From: Hyphomicrobiales bacterium
GTDB lineage: Bacteria > Pseudomonadota > Alphaproteobacteria > Rhizobiales > Rhizobiaceae
DNA: 64,000 nucleotides
Reading direction: 5' to 3'
NCBI GenBank assembly: GCA_900468805.1
Contig: UEIF01000040.1
Location: 18,590 to 82,589 of the forward strand
The position numbers and the translations under genes were made by a program. The first letter of the stretch is position 1. Each line of letters starts with the position of its first letter. Below the pieces are notes generated by a model, which worked only from the letters and a program-made list of their open reading frames with translations, had not been told where the DNA came from and ran no database searches. This document shows positions 63,409 through 64,000 of this stretch, piece after piece.

Positions 63409-63959
63409 GGGGACCTCTGCAAATGGCTTTGCGCCCTGAGCAGAAGCCCCTACGAGCCAATCCGGTTGGCCGACATTCTGCGTTGGTGTGGCCCACCCGC
63501 ATTCGCCGAAAGCCCGTCGGTCAATTGTGTCGTAAGGCGCAGAGTTTCGGACCAAGTGTCCTCAGTCTTAGGACAGAGGACAAATCAAGATGTTGTCTTG
63601 AAGTCGATCGGACTAGGTCAACGTCTCGCCAGCCGCTAAAGACACGGGGTCACGTTCCAGACGGAACAGGCGCTTTCTAGGTTATATCAATTGACCCTCT
63701 ACGTGACGCGGGCGTGCTTCCAACGGAGCGCTTCAAGAACGGTGATTTTCGCTGGGCTGATGCCCGGTTGGCCTTTTTCGATGGGCATCACGGACCGCTG
63801 AAGGCGTAAGGGATGCTGGTAATGACCTCATTCTTGAGCACATTCTTGATACTGAGGGATGGTTAGAAAGACTTGTTCATTTCTGACCTCCCGGATCCAT
63901 AATATTTGTTATGCTATTTGCAACTATACGTTGTTTTTTTGCGTGTTGAGATTGTTGTG
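63409..63959. other. Non-coding or decayed sequence
   Basis: No convincing gene. A 30-codon minus frame near 63690-63790 (MPIEKGQPGISPAKITVLEA) and a five-codon frame after GGAGGTCAG near 63880 could be scraps of a lost gene. The region becomes AT-rich after 63890. Confidence 0.35.
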
Positions 63960-63976
63960 CTGTTGCCCGGCAACAG
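63960..63976. repeat. Perfect inverted repeat near the right edge
   Basis: CTGTTGCC-C-GGCAACAG: 8-bp arms around one base, in an AT-rich stretch. It may be an operator for a gene beyond the window. Confidence 0.4.
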
Positions 63977-64000
63977 CGATTTTCCGACTGTCTGAGATCC

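Overview
The window looks like a replicon segment from a Rhizobium-type alphaproteobacterium. A repA-repB plasmid partition module lies next to a cobFGHIJ/cobK cobalamin locus. From general knowledge, that pairing recalls the conserved chromid-like plasmids of the R. etli p42e / R. leguminosarum pRL11 kind. GC content is high. No tRNA, rRNA or CRISPR array was seen.

Layout. (1) 1-4401: aerobic cobalamin genes, cobF-G-H-I-J on the minus strand and the 3' end of cobK convergent to them. (2) 4402-8184: two identical centromere-like palindromes (one inside repB), repA, repB, a probable counter-transcribed RNA, then a DUF1612/HTH gene in the place where repC is expected. No repC was found. (3) 8185-19983: a decayed mobile region. 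It holds an ihfB-like relic, a frameshifted integrase, DUF3606 copies, HNH nucleases, small membrane and secreted proteins, two related small regulator modules, a fused ParB/DUF932 relic and a Toprim protein. (4) 19984-28544: a BI-1 membrane protein, an ECF sigma/anti-sigma pair, an MFP-RND efflux operon that also carries a Tat-exported bicupin (oxalate decarboxylase type), and an ArsR-type regulator. (5) 28545-41086: a formylglycine-generating enzyme divergent from a Cys-type sulfatase, a HAD phosphatase, a beta-barrel protein, a histidine kinase and two response regulators. A repeated 19-bp promoter motif links this region, and decayed duplications litter it. (6) 41087-62318: a catabolic island of about 21 kb. 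It contains D-hydantoinase, SDR, an IclR regulator, a polyol-type ABC transporter, an NAD epimerase, D-carbamoylase, a NagA-like hydrolase, aldose epimerase, a GntR/UTRA regulator, HyuA/HyuB, a SIS-domain isomerase/deglycase, a PfkB kinase and a NitT/TauT-type ABC transporter. (7) 62319-64000: a broken GDSL hydrolase and sequence with no recognised gene.

How the parts may work together. The FGE would activate the sulfatase, and the kinase/regulator pair may act through the shared motif. In the catabolic island, hydantoinase plus carbamoylase would release D-amino acids from 5-substituted hydantoins. SIS protein plus PfkB kinase plus GntR/UTRA regulator resembles the fructosamine (frl/fra) logic, and HyuAB-type enzymes can open oxoproline or hydantoin rings. 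The strongest candidate for an undescribed system is therefore this combined hydantoin / amino-sugar island. The motif-linked sulfatase regulon and the repC-less repAB module come next.
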